Assembly (NCBI GenBank): GCA_023053545.1
Contig: JAKZAN010000054.1
Location: 1 to 64,000 of the forward strand
From: Lepidurus packardi
Taxonomy: Eukaryota > Arthropoda > Branchiopoda > Notostraca > Triopsidae
DNA length: 64,000 bases
Reading direction: 5' to 3'
Within the stretch, counting starts at the first letter, position 1. Each line of letters opens with the position of its first letter. The position numbers were made by a program, and so were the translations under genes. Below are positions 43,550 through 54,197 of the stretch, piece by piece. The notes beneath the pieces are model-generated. The model had not been told where the DNA came from, searched no databases, and saw nothing but the letters and a program-made list of their open reading frames with translations.

Positions 43550-44779
43550 ATGTTGTACTATTTGTTTGAACACCTATACAAGACGTTTCACATTCCAGGT
43601 ACTGGCGTATTTCAATATATTACGTTTCGGTCTGGTCTAGCTGTGCTGCTGTCGTTGTTAATTTCAACTGTGTTCGGAAAACGAATTATCAATTTCCTGC
43701 GAAACCAGCAAGTTGGTGAAACCGTTCGTGAACTAGGACTTGAAGGACAATCGCAAAAAGCTGGAACGCCAACAATGGGCGGGTTAATCATCATTATTGC
43801 AACGCTTATTCCAGTGGTCTTACTGGCGAAATTAGACAACATCTATATCGTTTTGCTAATCGTAACCACGCTGTGGATGGGAACTATCGGCTTTATTGAC
43901 GATTATATCAAGATTTTTAAAAAGGATAAACAAGGCTTAAAAGGAATTTTTAAGGTAATAGGTCAGGTCGGAATTGGCTTCATCGTGGGCTGGGTACTCT
44001 ATTTTCACCCCGGCGTAACGGTTCGCCAAGATAGCCCTAAAGTTAACTATGAGGTGAGGGCCACTGAAAATAATTTTAGACAAGCAGCCATTGAAGAGAA
44101 ATCGACTGCAACAACAATCCCGTTTTTTAAAAACAATGAATTTGATTATGCCGAATTACTTGCATGGACTGGCGAAGGATACCGCGACTGGGCATGGCTA
44201 ATTTTTATTCCTATCGTGATTTTCATCATAACAGCAGTTTCAAATGGTGCCAATCTTACGGACGGTATCGATGGCTTAGCGGCAGGAACATCTGCAATAT
44301 CAGTGCTGGCTCTGGGGATTTTTACATTCGTTTCGGGAAATGTTATTTTTTCAGACTACCTCAATATTATGTACATCCCAAATTCTGGCGAGATGACCGT
44401 TTTTATCGCAGCTTTTGTGGGCGCTTTAATCGGATTTCTTTGGTATAATTCATATCCCGCAGCAGTTTTCATGGGCGATACTGGTAGCTTAACAATTGGC
44501 GGAATCATCGCCGTTTTGGCAATCGCTGTTCGTAAAGAACTGCTAATCCCGTTATTATGCGGAATTTTCCTGGTCGAAAATTTTTCGGTGGTTTTGCAAG
44601 TGAGCTACTTCAAATACACTAAAAAGAGGTTTGGCGAAGGAAGGCGAATTTTCTTAATGTCGCCACTGCACCACCATTATCAAAAGAAAGGTTATCACGA
44701 AAGTAAAATCGTTACGCGTTTCTGGATTGTCGGAATCTTATTGGCCATTTTGTCAATAGTAACATTAAAACTAAGATAA
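43550..44779 (+). CDS. mraY: Phospho-N-acetylmuramoyl-pentapeptide-transferase MraY
   Basis: Transfers phospho-MurNAc-pentapeptide to undecaprenyl phosphate to form lipid I. The 409-residue polytopic protein (about ten helices) has GTPTMGG (about 72-78), FIDDYIKI (about 121-128, the DD magnesium site), [10 protein letters not shown] (about 233-242) and FMGDTGSL with [10 protein letters not shown] near the C-terminus. A soluble insert of about 50 residues (about 160-205) is longer than in E. coli (360 residues), as is usual in Bacteroidota. It overlaps murD by one base. Confidence 0.96.
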   Translation: MLYYLFEHLYKTFHIPGTGVFQYITFRSGLAVLLSLLISTVFGKRIINFLRNQQVGETVRELGLEGQSQKAGTPTMGGLIIIIATLIPVVLLAKLDNIYIVLLIVTTLWMGTIGFIDDYIKIFKKDKQGLKGIFKVIGQVGIGFIVGWVLYFHPGVTVRQDSPKVNYEVRATENNFRQAAIEEKSTATTIPFFKNNEFDYAELLAWTGEGYRDWAWLIFIPIVIFIITAVSNGANLTDGIDGLAAGTSAISVLALGIFTFVSGNVIFSDYLNIMYIPNSGEMTVFIAAFVGALIGFLWYNSYPAAVFMGDTGSLTIGGIIAVLAIAVRKELLIPLLCGIFLVENFSVVLQVSYFKYTKKRFGEGRRIFLMSPLHHHYQKKGYHESKIVTRFWIVGILLAILSIVTLKLR

Positions 44780-46113
44780 TGCAGCGATTGGTCATTTTGG
44801 GTGGCGGCGAAAGCGGCGTCGGAACGGCAATACTTGGAAAAAAACAAGGCTACGACGTGTTTGTGTCGGATTTTGGAAAAATTGCAGAAAAATACAAACA
44901 AGTTCTTATCAATAATGAAATCACTTGGGAAGACGAAACCCACACCGATGCACTCATTTTGAATGCAGATGTAGTCATGAAAAGCCCTGGAATTCCAGAC
45001 AAAGCGCCAATCATCAAGAAACTACATGAAAAAGGTGTCCGTGTCATCTCGGAAATCGAATTTGCCTATCCGTTCACAAACGCCAAAACAATTGGCATTA
45101 CAGGCAGTAACGGCAAAACGACAACCACAATGCTTACGTATCACTTGCTCAAATCGGCAGGATTAAACGTAGGATTGGGCGGCAATATCGGTAAAAGTTT
45201 CGCACAGCAAGTCGCCGAAGATCATTACGATGTCTACGTTCTCGAACTCAGTAGCTTTCAGCTAGACGGAATCGAAAACTATAAACCGGATATCGCAATT
45301 TTAACGAATATTAGCCCAGATCATTTGGATCGTTACGAGTATAAGTATGAAAATTATATCGCGTCGAAATTCAGGATCACGATGAATCAAACCGAATCAG
45401 ATTTTCTAATCTACGATGCAGACGACGAAGCAATCGCACAATGGCTAACAATAAACAAAACAAAAGCACAATTAATTCCTTTTTCATTACACAAGAAATT
45501 CGAAATAGGAGCATACATAAACAACAACAAAATGGAAATCAACATTAATCAAGACGAACTAGTAATGGAAACTGCAACAATTGCACTGGAAGGCAAGCAT
45601 AATATGAAAAATGCTATGGCCGCAACTTCTGTGGCAAAACTGATGCAAATTCGCAAAGCAACAATTCGCGAAAGTCTGTCTAATTTTCAGGGGGTCGAAC
45701 ACCGCTTGGAAAAAGTGCTGAAAATCCAAAACGTACAATATATAAACGATTCAAAAGCAACAAACGTTAATGCAACATTCTTTGCACTCGACAGCATGAA
45801 CACCCCAACTGTCTGGATTGTTGGTGGTGTCGATAAAGGCAATGACTATGCCGACTTGATGCCACTAGTCCGCGAAAAGGTAAAAGCAATCGTGTGCCTA
45901 GGTGTCGATAACATGAAAATTATCAACGAATTTGGAAATGTAGTCGATGTCATGATCGAGGTCGATTCCATGCAAGATGCCGTAAAATTGTCGCAACGCC
46001 TAGCAGAAAAAGGCGATACAGTGCTGCTTTCGCCGGCATGCGCAAGTTTCGATTTATTCAAAAATTACGAAGACAGAGGGAACCAATTCAAACAAGCGGT
46101 TCAAAATTTATAG
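44779..46113 (+). CDS. murD: UDP-MurNAc-L-alanine:D-glutamate ligase MurD
   Basis: Adds D-glutamate to UDP-MurNAc-L-alanine. The 444-residue protein begins with VILGGGESGVG (binds UDP part) and has the ATP P-loop ITGSNGKTTTT (about 110-120), ELSSFQL (about 157), DHLDRYEY, and DSKATNV near 320. ATP- and Mg-binding lysine and histidine positions fit the family. The stop is followed by a 134-bp gap before ftsW, the largest in the cluster, occupied by a dispersed repeat. Confidence 0.96.
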   Translation: MQRLVILGGGESGVGTAILGKKQGYDVFVSDFGKIAEKYKQVLINNEITWEDETHTDALILNADVVMKSPGIPDKAPIIKKLHEKGVRVISEIEFAYPFTNAKTIGITGSNGKTTTTMLTYHLLKSAGLNVGLGGNIGKSFAQQVAEDHYDVYVLELSSFQLDGIENYKPDIAILTNISPDHLDRYEYKYENYIASKFRITMNQTESDFLIYDADDEAIAQWLTINKTKAQLIPFSLHKKFEIGAYINNNKMEININQDELVMETATIALEGKHNMKNAMAATSVAKLMQIRKATIRESLSNFQGVEHRLEKVLKIQNVQYINDSKATNVNATFFALDSMNTPTVWIVGGVDKGNDYADLMPLVREKVKAIVCLGVDNMKIINEFGNVVDVMIEVDSMQDAVKLSQRLAEKGDTVLLSPACASFDLFKNYEDRGNQFKQAVQNL

Positions 46114-46119
46114 TTTTTT

Positions 46120-46225
46120 CAGGAGCCGGGAACCTGCTGTTGTTGCAATCTTTCATTGCAGAACAATTCAAAATAAAACGGCCTGATACCAAGCAATAAA
46201 AGGATTTCCACGCCATCAGGGCTAG
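46120..46225 (-). repeat. Dispersed structured repeat, copy D, between murD and ftsW
   Basis: On the minus strand: CTAGCCCTGATGGCGTGGA, AATCCTTTTATTGCTTGG, a variable loop, GCAATGAAAGATTGC, then AACAGCAGGTTCC and CGGCTCC. CTTTTATTGC faces GCAATGAAAG: pairing is kept although the stem bases differ from those of copy C. It lies inside the dcw operon where neighbouring junctions overlap or are under 40 bp. Confidence 0.75.
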
Positions 46226-46247
46226 GGCAACATATAATAACAAGAGC

Positions 46248-47552
46248 ATGCTACAAATATTAAACAGATTAAAAGGAGATAAGGGCATTTGGTCGTTCGC
46301 GGCCTTGTTGGCACTGTTTTCTTTTATGCCAGTTTTTAGCGCCAGCAGCAACTTGGCTTTCATGAACGCCGGAACTGGAAATACCATCAGCTATCTAGTT
46401 ACGCATTTGGCACACATTTTTATTGGCGGATTGATGATGTACTGGACACACAGGATGCCATATCATTATTGGAAAAGTTTCTCAATGATTCTCCTGCCGG
46501 TTGTTTGGCTGCTTTTGGCATACACATTATTTAAGGGAACCATGATTGATGGCGCAAATGCGAGCCGGTGGATTCGCGTGCCTTTCGTAAACATTACGTT
46601 CCAAACTTCCACAATTGCATCACTTGTTCTGATGATGTATGTGGCCAGATACTTGTCAAAAAAGCGCGAAACGGCCATTACGCTTAAGTCTTCATTTATC
46701 GAACTTTGGCTGCCCGTTGGCATAACGCTTATCTTGATCTTACCTGCTAATTTTTCAACCGCTGCGCTCATTTTTTCGATGGTATTAATGCTAGCCTTCG
46801 TTGGTAAATATCCGTTAAAGTACATTGGTGTTGTGCTGGGAATAGGCATTTTTGCATTGCTAAGTTTCGTCGGTTTGGTTAAAGCCTTTCCGGACGCATT
46901 TCCCAATCGAGTGGATACGTGGATGTCCCGAATGGACAATTTCACCAGCAACAAACCTGGCGAAGATGATTACCAAATAGAAAAGGCGAAGATCGCAATT
47001 GCTTCGGGAGGTATCTACGGCTTAGGCCCGGGAAAAAGCGTTCAAAAAAACTTTTTGCCGCAATCATCATCCGATTTTATTTTTGCAATCATTGTCGAAG
47101 AATATGGCGTCATTGGTGGCGCGGCAGTATTGGGACTGTATCTGCTCTTGTTTTTTAGATTCATCATAGCAGCGCATAAAGCCAATTCGCTTTTCGGTAA
47201 ATTATTAGTCGTGGGGTTGGGTTTCCCGATCATTTTTCAAGCGCTTATAAACATGTGCGTGGCAGTCGAACTGTTGCCCGTAACTGGCCAGACACTGCCA
47301 CTCATCAGTAGCGGTGGAAGTTCAATCTGGATTACGTGCGTTTCTTTGGGAATCATCATAAGCATAACAAAAAAGGAAGAAGAAATCGCAGAGGAGTTGG
47401 CCGAGAAGGAATCGCGCCAAGCAGTTCTTGAAAGACTAATTTCAGAACAAATTGAAAAAGAAAAGCAAGCAGAATTACTGGTAGAAGGTTATCAGATTGA
47501 AGATTTGAGTACCAGTCCAATGAATGCCGTTTTAAATAAAACCAATGAGTAA
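46248..47552 (+). CDS. ftsW: Lipid II glycosyltransferase/flippase-family protein FtsW
   Basis: A 434-residue SEDS-family polytopic protein that, with FtsI, polymerises septal peptidoglycan. It has ten or so helices, the conserved periplasmic loop with the catalytic aspartate in the [26 protein letters not shown] segment (about 252-277), and [12 protein letters not shown] (about 345). A basic C-terminal tail of about 60 residues follows ([31 protein letters not shown]). It overlaps murG by 8 bp, and the copy D repeat lies upstream. Confidence 0.95.
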   Translation: MLQILNRLKGDKGIWSFAALLALFSFMPVFSASSNLAFMNAGTGNTISYLVTHLAHIFIGGLMMYWTHRMPYHYWKSFSMILLPVVWLLLAYTLFKGTMIDGANASRWIRVPFVNITFQTSTIASLVLMMYVARYLSKKRETAITLKSSFIELWLPVGITLILILPANFSTAALIFSMVLMLAFVGKYPLKYIGVVLGIGIFALLSFVGLVKAFPDAFPNRVDTWMSRMDNFTSNKPGEDDYQIEKAKIAIASGGIYGLGPGKSVQKNFLPQSSSDFIFAIIVEEYGVIGGAAVLGLYLLLFFRFIIAAHKANSLFGKLLVVGLGFPIIFQALINMCVAVELLPVTGQTLPLISSGGSSIWITCVSLGIIISITKKEEEIAEELAEKESRQAVLERLISEQIEKEKQAELLVEGYQIEDLSTSPMNAVLNKTNE

Positions 47553-48651
47553 TCCAAAATTCATATTAAGCGGAGGCGGAACCGGAGGCCACATTTACCC
47601 TGCAATTGCTATTGCAGACGAATTGAAGCGCCGATTTCCTAATGCTGCATTTTTGTTCGTGGGGGCACAGGACAAAATGGAAATGCAAAAGGTACCCCAA
47701 GCAGGTTACAACATCATTGGGCTAAACATTGCAGGGTTTCAACGAAAATTGACAATTAAGAACCTGATGTTTCCGTTCAAATTGCTGCACAGCTTAGTAA
47801 AAGCACGTGCAATCATAAAATCATTCAATCCGGACGTTGCAATTGGCACGGGCGGTTTTGCAAGCGGTCCTTTGTTGCAAGTTGCAGCAAGCATGGGCAT
47901 CGCAACCGTAATCCAGGAGCAGAACTCTTTTCCTGGAATTACAAACAAAATATTAAGCAAGAAGGCAAAGGCCATATGTGTTGCTTATGAAAATTTAGAA
48001 GCTTTTTTTCCCAAAGAAAAAATGATGCTAACGGGCAATCCGGTTCGCCAAGATTTGATGGATGTGGCATCCAAGAAGGAGGAAGGTTTAGCCGCGTTCA
48101 ACCTCACTTCAAGCAAGAAAACGCTTTTAGTTTTGGGTGGCAGTTTAGGTGCAGGTAAAATTAACGAACTGATTGAGAATCAATTGCTTCTTTTGGATCA
48201 AATGGATCTACAAATAATTTGGCAATGTGGCAAATTTTATGTCGATCGGTATCAAAATCTTTCAAATCAAAATGTAAAGGTTTTGCCTTTCATCGAACGA
48301 ATGGATTTGGCCTATGCCGCAGCAGATTTCATTGTTTCTAGAGCGGGCGCATCGTCAGTTTCAGAACTATCATTGGTGGGAAAGCCAGTGGTTTTCATTC
48401 CGTCGCCAAATGTTGCAGAAGACCATCAAACAAAAAACGCGAAAGCAATTTGCGACAAAGGAGGCGCAATTTTACTGAAGGAAAATGCACTAGGCGAATT
48501 CCCTTCCATATTAGCCACGTTGGTTAACAATCCAGATGTGGCGCAATCGCTGGGAAATAATATTAAAGAAATGGCAATGCCTAATGCAACAATTGATATC
48601 GTCGATGCAATTGTAAAGCAGCTAAATAACAAATATTCAAGTACGAAATAA
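47545..48651 (+). CDS. murG: UDP-GlcNAc:lipid I N-acetylglucosaminyltransferase MurG
   Basis: Makes lipid II on the cytoplasmic face. The 368-residue GT-B enzyme has the N-terminal [14 protein letters not shown] (8-21), a second glycine-rich loop in ATGGFASGP, and the C-terminal UDP-GlcNAc site [14 protein letters not shown] (about 194-207) and [11 protein letters not shown] (about 263-273). The length is normal. It overlaps ftsW by 8 bp and murC by one base (TAATG). Confidence 0.96.
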   Translation: MSNPKFILSGGGTGGHIYPAIAIADELKRRFPNAAFLFVGAQDKMEMQKVPQAGYNIIGLNIAGFQRKLTIKNLMFPFKLLHSLVKARAIIKSFNPDVAIGTGGFASGPLLQVAASMGIATVIQEQNSFPGITNKILSKKAKAICVAYENLEAFFPKEKMMLTGNPVRQDLMDVASKKEEGLAAFNLTSSKKTLLVLGGSLGAGKINELIENQLLLLDQMDLQIIWQCGKFYVDRYQNLSNQNVKVLPFIERMDLAYAAADFIVSRAGASSVSELSLVGKPVVFIPSPNVAEDHQTKNAKAICDKGGAILLKENALGEFPSILATLVNNPDVAQSLGNNIKEMAMPNATIDIVDAIVKQLNNKYSSTK

Positions 48652-49991
48652 TGGATCTGAAACAAATAAATAACGTGTATTTCATTGGCATCGGCGGCAT
48701 CGGCATGAGCGCTTTGGCACGTTATTTCAAAAATATCGGCAAGTCGGTTTCTGGTTATGATAAAACTAAAACCATTTTAACAGACGAATTAATTGCAGAT
48801 GGCATTTCAATTCATTTTGAAGACAACATCAATTTATTGCCTAAGTATTTATCGCCAAATGATACTTTGGTGGTCACAACGCCTGCAGTACCTATTGCGC
48901 ATTCCGAATGGAACTTTTTTATCGAAAGGGATTTCGAAATTCGAAAACGTGCTGAGGTATTGGGCATTATTACAAAAAATACATTTTGTTTCGCAGTTGC
49001 AGGAACGCACGGAAAAACAACAACATCTGCAATTTTAGGTCATATTCTATTTGAAAGTGGTGTCGATGTGACAGCTTTTGTTGGCGGAATTGTAGAAAAT
49101 TACCAAAGCAATATTATCGGTTCCGGAAAAACGGTAACCGTAGTGGAGGCAGATGAATTCGACCGGTCATTTTTGCACCTAAGTCCAGATATTGCTTGTA
49201 TCACATCAATGGATGCAGATCATTTGGATATTTACGGAGACAAATCAGCGATTGAAGAGTCTTTCCATGAATTTGCGAACAAAGTGGCCGACAAAAATAA
49301 GCTGTTTTTTCCGAAAGGATTGCCGTTGGATGGCAATGCAATCGCGATTAATGACGAGGCAACTTATTCGATTCAAAACTTAAGTATCGTTAACGGTATG
49401 TATATTTTTGACATACAAACGCCTTCAGAACTTATCACAGGACTGCGCTTCGGTTTGCCAGGACAGCACAATTTGATGAATGCAGTCACCGCATTAGCAA
49501 TGGCCAGAAGTTACGGTGTTTCTGTGGCAGATATCAAAAATTCGCTGCTGACTTTTCAGGGCATCAGACGAAGATTTTCATCAATTATAAAATCTGAAAA
49601 GAGGATCTATATTGATGATTATGCGCACCATCCAACAGAAATAGACGCTGTTCATCAAGCGGTACGAGAATTATATCCAACAGAAAAAATTACAGCTGTT
49701 TTTCAACCGCACTTGTTTAGTAGGACACGCGATTTTATGGACGATTTCGCTAGAAGTTTAAGTGCGTTTGATGAGATTATTTTGATGGAAATTTATCCAG
49801 CACGCGAATTGCCAATCGAAGGTGTAAATTCGGAATTGCTACTCAATAAGATTTCTAATCCAAACAAAAAATTAGTTTCAAAAGAGGATTTAATTGAGGT
49901 TATTTTGTTTAACGATCCGAAAGTACTGGTTACCATCGGAGCAGGCGATATTGGGGAGTTAACAGAAACCATTAAAAATGCGCTGATATGA
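48651..49991 (+). CDS. murC: UDP-N-acetylmuramate:L-alanine ligase MurC
   Basis: The first Mur ligase, adding L-alanine to UDP-MurNAc. The 446-residue protein starts with the nucleotide-binding GIGGIGMSALAR (13-24), has the P-loop AVAGTHGKTTTS (about 115-126) and DADHLDIYGD (about 184-193), and a C-terminal domain with YDDYAHHPTE (about 323). There is no murB or ddl next to it in the cluster, in contrast to E. coli, as is normal for flavobacteria. It overlaps ftsQ by 4 bp. Confidence 0.96.
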   Translation: MDLKQINNVYFIGIGGIGMSALARYFKNIGKSVSGYDKTKTILTDELIADGISIHFEDNINLLPKYLSPNDTLVVTTPAVPIAHSEWNFFIERDFEIRKRAEVLGIITKNTFCFAVAGTHGKTTTSAILGHILFESGVDVTAFVGGIVENYQSNIIGSGKTVTVVEADEFDRSFLHLSPDIACITSMDADHLDIYGDKSAIEESFHEFANKVADKNKLFFPKGLPLDGNAIAINDEATYSIQNLSIVNGMYIFDIQTPSELITGLRFGLPGQHNLMNAVTALAMARSYGVSVADIKNSLLTFQGIRRRFSSIIKSEKRIYIDDYAHHPTEIDAVHQAVRELYPTEKITAVFQPHLFSRTRDFMDDFARSLSAFDEIILMEIYPARELPIEGVNSELLLNKISNPNKKLVSKEDLIEVILFNDPKVLVTIGAGDIGELTETIKNALI

Positions 49992-50710
49992 AACATATAA
50001 AATGGGCGGATGTCCGACTGGCATTGATGTTAGTGCTTATGATTTTCTTGTTTTCATTCACGTCAAAACGTAATAATAAGCGGTTTCTTACAAAGAACGA
50101 GGTGGTGTTTACGTCGAATAGTGACTTGTTTATTACCCATGAAACGGTTAATAAATTGTTAATAGAAAAAAATGGTGCTTCGCAAAGAATCCGCAAAGAT
50201 AAAGTAGCTTTGAGGAAGTTGGAAAATAGGCTAAATAATCACGATTTAATCGAGAAATCAGAGGTATTTGTGGGTATTGACGGTGTGCTAAAAGCGGTTG
50301 TAAAACAGCGCATGCCAATTGCTAGAGTTTTCAATGAATCTGGTTCTTATTATATTGATTACAAGGGAGGTAAGATGCCGTTGTCCGACAACTTTTCAGC
50401 AAGAGTTCCAGTTGTTTCAGGGTCAGTTAATTCGAAAAATTTGGGTGCAATCCCGGATTTATTTCGAATGATTTATGCTGACGATTTTTTGCGGAAGAAT
50501 ATCATCGGTGCGACGATTTCGCCAACAGGTAATGTTGTGCTGGCAAATCGAAATTTTAATTTTCAGGTTGATTTTGGAAAAACAATCAACATGAAACGAA
50601 AATTTGAAAACTATAAAGCGTTTTTTCAGAAGGCGGTTTTGGATAGCACCTTGGACAATTATAAAATTATTAACCTAAAGTTTTCGAACCAGGTTGTTTG
50701 CACAAAATAA
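49988..50710 (+). CDS. ftsQ: Cell division protein FtsQ
   Basis: A bitopic division protein of 240 residues. A short cytoplasmic N-terminus and one membrane helix (about 8-22, LALMLVLMIFLFSF) precede a periplasmic POTRA-like region (RFLTKNEVVFTSNSDLFITHETVNKLL) and a beta domain (LIEKSEVFVGIDGVLKAVVKQRMPIARVF). The sequence is divergent from proteobacterial FtsQ but position and layout agree. It overlaps murC by 4 bp; ftsA follows 4 bp after the stop. Confidence 0.9.
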   Translation: MKHIKWADVRLALMLVLMIFLFSFTSKRNNKRFLTKNEVVFTSNSDLFITHETVNKLLIEKNGASQRIRKDKVALRKLENRLNNHDLIEKSEVFVGIDGVLKAVVKQRMPIARVFNESGSYYIDYKGGKMPLSDNFSARVPVVSGSVNSKNLGAIPDLFRMIYADDFLRKNIIGATISPTGNVVLANRNFNFQVDFGKTINMKRKFENYKAFFQKAVLDSTLDNYKIINLKFSNQVVCTK

Positions 50711-50714
50711 AGTT

Positions 50715-52082
50715 ATGGAAAAAGAACATATTGCAGTAGGATTAGATATTGGCACAACAAAGATTGTGGCTATGATAGGCAAAAAAAATGAGTACGGTAA
50801 GCTCGAGATTTTGGGTGTCGGAAAATCAAAAAGCCTTGGCGTAGCGCGTGGTGTTGTCAATAATATTACGCAAACAATTCACTCCATTCAACAAGCTGTG
50901 CAGGAAGCCGAAGCAAATTCTGGTTATAAGATTAAAGATGTTGTTGTTGGCATTGCAGGGCAGCACATCAGAAGCATTCAGCATAGCGATTATGTGAGCA
51001 GAAGCAACGCCGTAGATGTGATTGGTGCAGAGGATATTCAGTTGTTGGTTGACCAGGTTAGTAAATTGGCCATGTTGCCAGGCGAAGAAATAATTCATGT
51101 CTTGCCGCAAGAATTTAAAATTGACGGACAATCGGAAATTAAAGAACCAATTGGAATGTATGGCGGCCGACTAGAAGCTAGTTTCCATGTTGTAGTAGGC
51201 CAAGCGGCATCGATTAGAAACGTAGGCCGTTGTGTGCAAAGTTCTGGGATTGAATTGTCTGGACTAACACTAGAACCTCTTGCTTCTTCAGAAGCTGTTT
51301 TGAGCCAAGAAGAAAAAGAAGCTGGTGTTGCCTTAATAGATATTGGGGGTGGAACTACGGATCTTGCAATTTTTAAAGATGGTATTATTCGGCATACAGC
51401 CGTAATTCCGTTTGGCGGAAACGTAATCACAGACGATATTAAAGAAGGTTGCTCTATTATTGAAAAGCAAGCTGAATTGCTTAAGGTTAAGTTTGGATCT
51501 GCGTGGCCGGGAGAAAATAGAGACAATGAAATTGTATCAATTCCGGGCTTGAGAGGTCGCGAACCAAAAGAGATTTCACTCAAAAATCTGTCTAAAATTA
51601 TCAATGCGCGTGTCGTGGAGATCATCGAGCAGGTTTTTATGGAAATCAAAACGTATGGTCATGATGATCCACGTAAAAAACTAATCGCGGGAATTGTATT
51701 AACAGGCGGTGGCTCTCAGCTAAAGCATATCAAGCAATTAGTCGAGTATATTACTGGGATGGACACAAGGATTGGATATCCAAACGAACACCTAGCAGGA
51801 AGCTCAGACGAGGAATTTTCAAGTCCATTGTATGCTACGGCAGTAGGATTAGTGATGAACAGCATTGGGAATAAAACGCAAAGCGCTGTGAAAAATGAAC
51901 CGGTTCGCACAGCCGAACCAACAATTGCGCCAACTGCTCCAGTTCAGCTAGAGCCAGCATTAGCAATTGAAGAGATAGAAAAGCCAAAGCCAGATCCTCA
52001 AACAACGGAGAAAGCAATTCGAGAAAATTTCTTCGAGAAGTATGTCGAGAAGATAAAGAAGTTCTTAGATGACGCAGAATAA
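50715..52082 (+). CDS. ftsA: Cell division protein FtsA
   Basis: An actin-like ATPase that tethers FtsZ to the membrane. It has DIGTTKIVAMIG at about residues 11-22, the 1C domain, ALIDIGGGTTDLAIF near 211-225 and VLTGGGSQLKHI near 332-343. A C-terminal amphipathic helix (FEKYVEKIKKFLDD) after a Pro-rich linker forms the membrane-targeting sequence. The start chosen is ATG 50715 (MEKEHIAVGLDIG), four bases after the ftsQ stop; an upstream TTG at 50694 would add seven residues and overlap ftsQ. About 455 residues. Confidence 0.95.
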   Translation: MEKEHIAVGLDIGTTKIVAMIGKKNEYGKLEILGVGKSKSLGVARGVVNNITQTIHSIQQAVQEAEANSGYKIKDVVVGIAGQHIRSIQHSDYVSRSNAVDVIGAEDIQLLVDQVSKLAMLPGEEIIHVLPQEFKIDGQSEIKEPIGMYGGRLEASFHVVVGQAASIRNVGRCVQSSGIELSGLTLEPLASSEAVLSQEEKEAGVALIDIGGGTTDLAIFKDGIIRHTAVIPFGGNVITDDIKEGCSIIEKQAELLKVKFGSAWPGENRDNEIVSIPGLRGREPKEISLKNLSKIINARVVEIIEQVFMEIKTYGHDDPRKKLIAGIVLTGGGSQLKHIKQLVEYITGMDTRIGYPNEHLAGSSDEEFSSPLYATAVGLVMNSIGNKTQSAVKNEPVRTAEPTIAPTAPVQLEPALAIEEIEKPKPDPQTTEKAIRENFFEKYVEKIKKFLDDAE

Positions 52083-52120
52083 AAAGAAACAAGCGAGAAA
52101 ATAATAAATACCCATCGATT

Positions 52121-54106
52121 ATGAATAGTAACGCAGAATTTGGAAGCATTTCATTTGATTTACCAAAAAATCAATCAAATGTCATTAAAGTAATAGGTGT
52201 CGGCGGTGGCGGAAGCAACGCGATCAACCACATGTTTAAGCAGGGAATTAATGGGGTAGACTTTATCGTCTGCAATACTGATTCGCAAGCGCTACAAAAC
52301 AGTCCAGTTCCAAACAAAATTCAATTAGGGGTACACCTAACTGAAGGTCTTGGTGCAGGTGCAAACCCAGAAGTGGGGCAGCAATCTGCAATTGAGAGTA
52401 TCCCAGAAATCGAAAAGATGCTGGATGCAAATACAAAAATGGTATTTATCACCGCAGGAATGGGTGGCGGAACAGGAACAGGCGCAGCACCCGTAATTGC
52501 ACAACTTGCGAAAGAAAGGGATATTTTGACTGTGGGTATTGTCACAATTCCTTTCGCTTTCGAAGGCAAAGTTCGTCAAGAACAAGCTCTTCAAGGAGTA
52601 GAGCGCTTGCGCAAACAAGTAGACTCTTTAATCTTGATTAACAATAACAAGCTTCGGGAAGTATACGGAAATCTTGGCTTTAAAGCTGGTTTTTCTAAAG
52701 CAGACGAAGTTTTGGCAACAGCCTCAAGAGGGATTGCAGAAGTAATTACGCACCACTACACACAAAATATAGATTTAAAAGACGCGAAAACTGTCTTGTC
52801 TAACAGCGGAACTGCGATAATGGGTTCAGCTAGTGCAAGCGGCGAAAATAGAGCTAAAGATGCAATTGTTGCGGCTTTAGATTCCCCCCTATTGAACGAC
52901 AATAAAATCACTGGTGCAAAAAATGTCTTATTGTTAATCGTGTCAGGAACAAACGAAATTACGATTGACGAAATTGGCGAAATTAACGACCATATTCAAG
53001 GTGAAGCAGGGCACAATGCAAACATCATCATGGGTGTTGGCGAAGATGAAACTTTGGGCGATTCTGTGGCTGTAACAATTATTGCTACAGGTTTCAATAT
53101 CGAACAACAAAGCGACATCATCAATACAGAGCCAAAAGTTATTATTCATACTTTAGAAGCGGATCAAAAGGTAGAGCGCGATCTCTCACCTCAAAAAGCG
53201 CTTTCAGCTTTTGATTTTGAAATGGAAACACCAAAGGAGGACAAAGTTGTATTTTCTTTAGTAGAAGACACCATTGAAGAAGTAATTCCGGCTCCAGTTG
53301 CAGAAATTGAAATAGTTCAGCCAGTGCAAGCTGCAGCACCAGTTGTTGCTGCGATGCCAGCATACGAAATGGATCTTGTGCCAACATCAGAATTCATTAA
53401 GAATCTGGATGTAACATTCGAAATCGTATCCGCGGGAAACGACTTCGAGAATGATTTTTTTATCACAAACGAAACAAGAGAAATTAAGGTAGTACAGCCA
53501 GAAATAGTTTCGAACGCACAACAATCTATTTTCTCGTTTGATTTGCCAATGGAAGAGCCTGCAGCAAAAAAGCACGATTCAATTTTATTTGAACTTACAA
53601 ACGAAACAAAAGAGATTGTTGTAAACGATCCTGTACAAGTTGTTCCAATGACGGAAGTAAACGAAAGCGGTGTAGTAAAGTATTCTCTGGAAGCCTATAT
53701 GGAATTGGAAAAAGACCTGCTTGGTTCTAAGCCAGTTGCTAAAGTGGAAGAAGAAAAGATTGCACCAGAATTGAACATCACAATGAAGGCCGTTGAAACA
53801 GCAGCGCCAGCGACTTATAATCCTGCATACGATGAAGTAGTAGCAACAGACATGCCGCTAGAAGAATTGTTGAAGATGCGTGCAGATGAAAGAAGAAGAA
53901 AGCTGAAAGATTTCAATTATAAGTTTCACAGCAGCGCCGCAAGAATAGATGAATTTGAAAAAGTTCCTGCATTCAAGCGAATGGGTTTGGAGTTGGATAA
54001 CAACAAATCTGACAGCGGAAAATCCAGAATGTCCTTAGGAACAGACAGTAATGATGATATTCAGTTGCGGTCAAACAATTCATTTTTGCACGATAACGTT
54101 GACTAA
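52121..54106 (+). CDS. ftsZ: Cell division GTPase FtsZ with long acidic linker
   Basis: A tubulin-like GTPase that forms the division ring. The GTPase core (about 20-330) has GVGGGGSNAIN (26-36) and the tubulin signature GGGTGTGAAPVIA (about 113-125). The remaining about 330 residues form a low-complexity acidic linker with repeated elements of the FxLTNETKEI type, ending in a basic, hydrophobic stretch (KMRADERRRKLKDFNYKF) and the tail. Total 661 residues against 383 in E. coli. It has its own ATG 38 bp after ftsA. Confidence 0.96.
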   Translation: MNSNAEFGSISFDLPKNQSNVIKVIGVGGGGSNAINHMFKQGINGVDFIVCNTDSQALQNSPVPNKIQLGVHLTEGLGAGANPEVGQQSAIESIPEIEKMLDANTKMVFITAGMGGGTGTGAAPVIAQLAKERDILTVGIVTIPFAFEGKVRQEQALQGVERLRKQVDSLILINNNKLREVYGNLGFKAGFSKADEVLATASRGIAEVITHHYTQNIDLKDAKTVLSNSGTAIMGSASASGENRAKDAIVAALDSPLLNDNKITGAKNVLLLIVSGTNEITIDEIGEINDHIQGEAGHNANIIMGVGEDETLGDSVAVTIIATGFNIEQQSDIINTEPKVIIHTLEADQKVERDLSPQKALSAFDFEMETPKEDKVVFSLVEDTIEEVIPAPVAEIEIVQPVQAAAPVVAAMPAYEMDLVPTSEFIKNLDVTFEIVSAGNDFENDFFITNETREIKVVQPEIVSNAQQSIFSFDLPMEEPAAKKHDSILFELTNETKEIVVNDPVQVVPMTEVNESGVVKYSLEAYMELEKDLLGSKPVAKVEEEKIAPELNITMKAVETAAPATYNPAYDEVVATDMPLEELLKMRADERRRKLKDFNYKFHSSAARIDEFEKVPAFKRMGLELDNNKSDSGKSRMSLGTDSNDDIQLRSNNSFLHDNVD

Positions 54107-54134
54107 AGCAACAAACAAAATTAATACAATCCTT

Positions 54135-54171
54135 AACCCAAAATTCTTATGAGTTTTGGGTTATTTTTTTT
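54135..54171 (+). terminator. Terminator after ftsZ
   Basis: Stem AACCCAAAA / TTTTGGGTT with a 10-base loop and a T-run, ending the dcw transcript. Confidence 0.88.
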
Positions 54172-54197
54172 AACTTCGCAATTCAAAATTTAACAAG

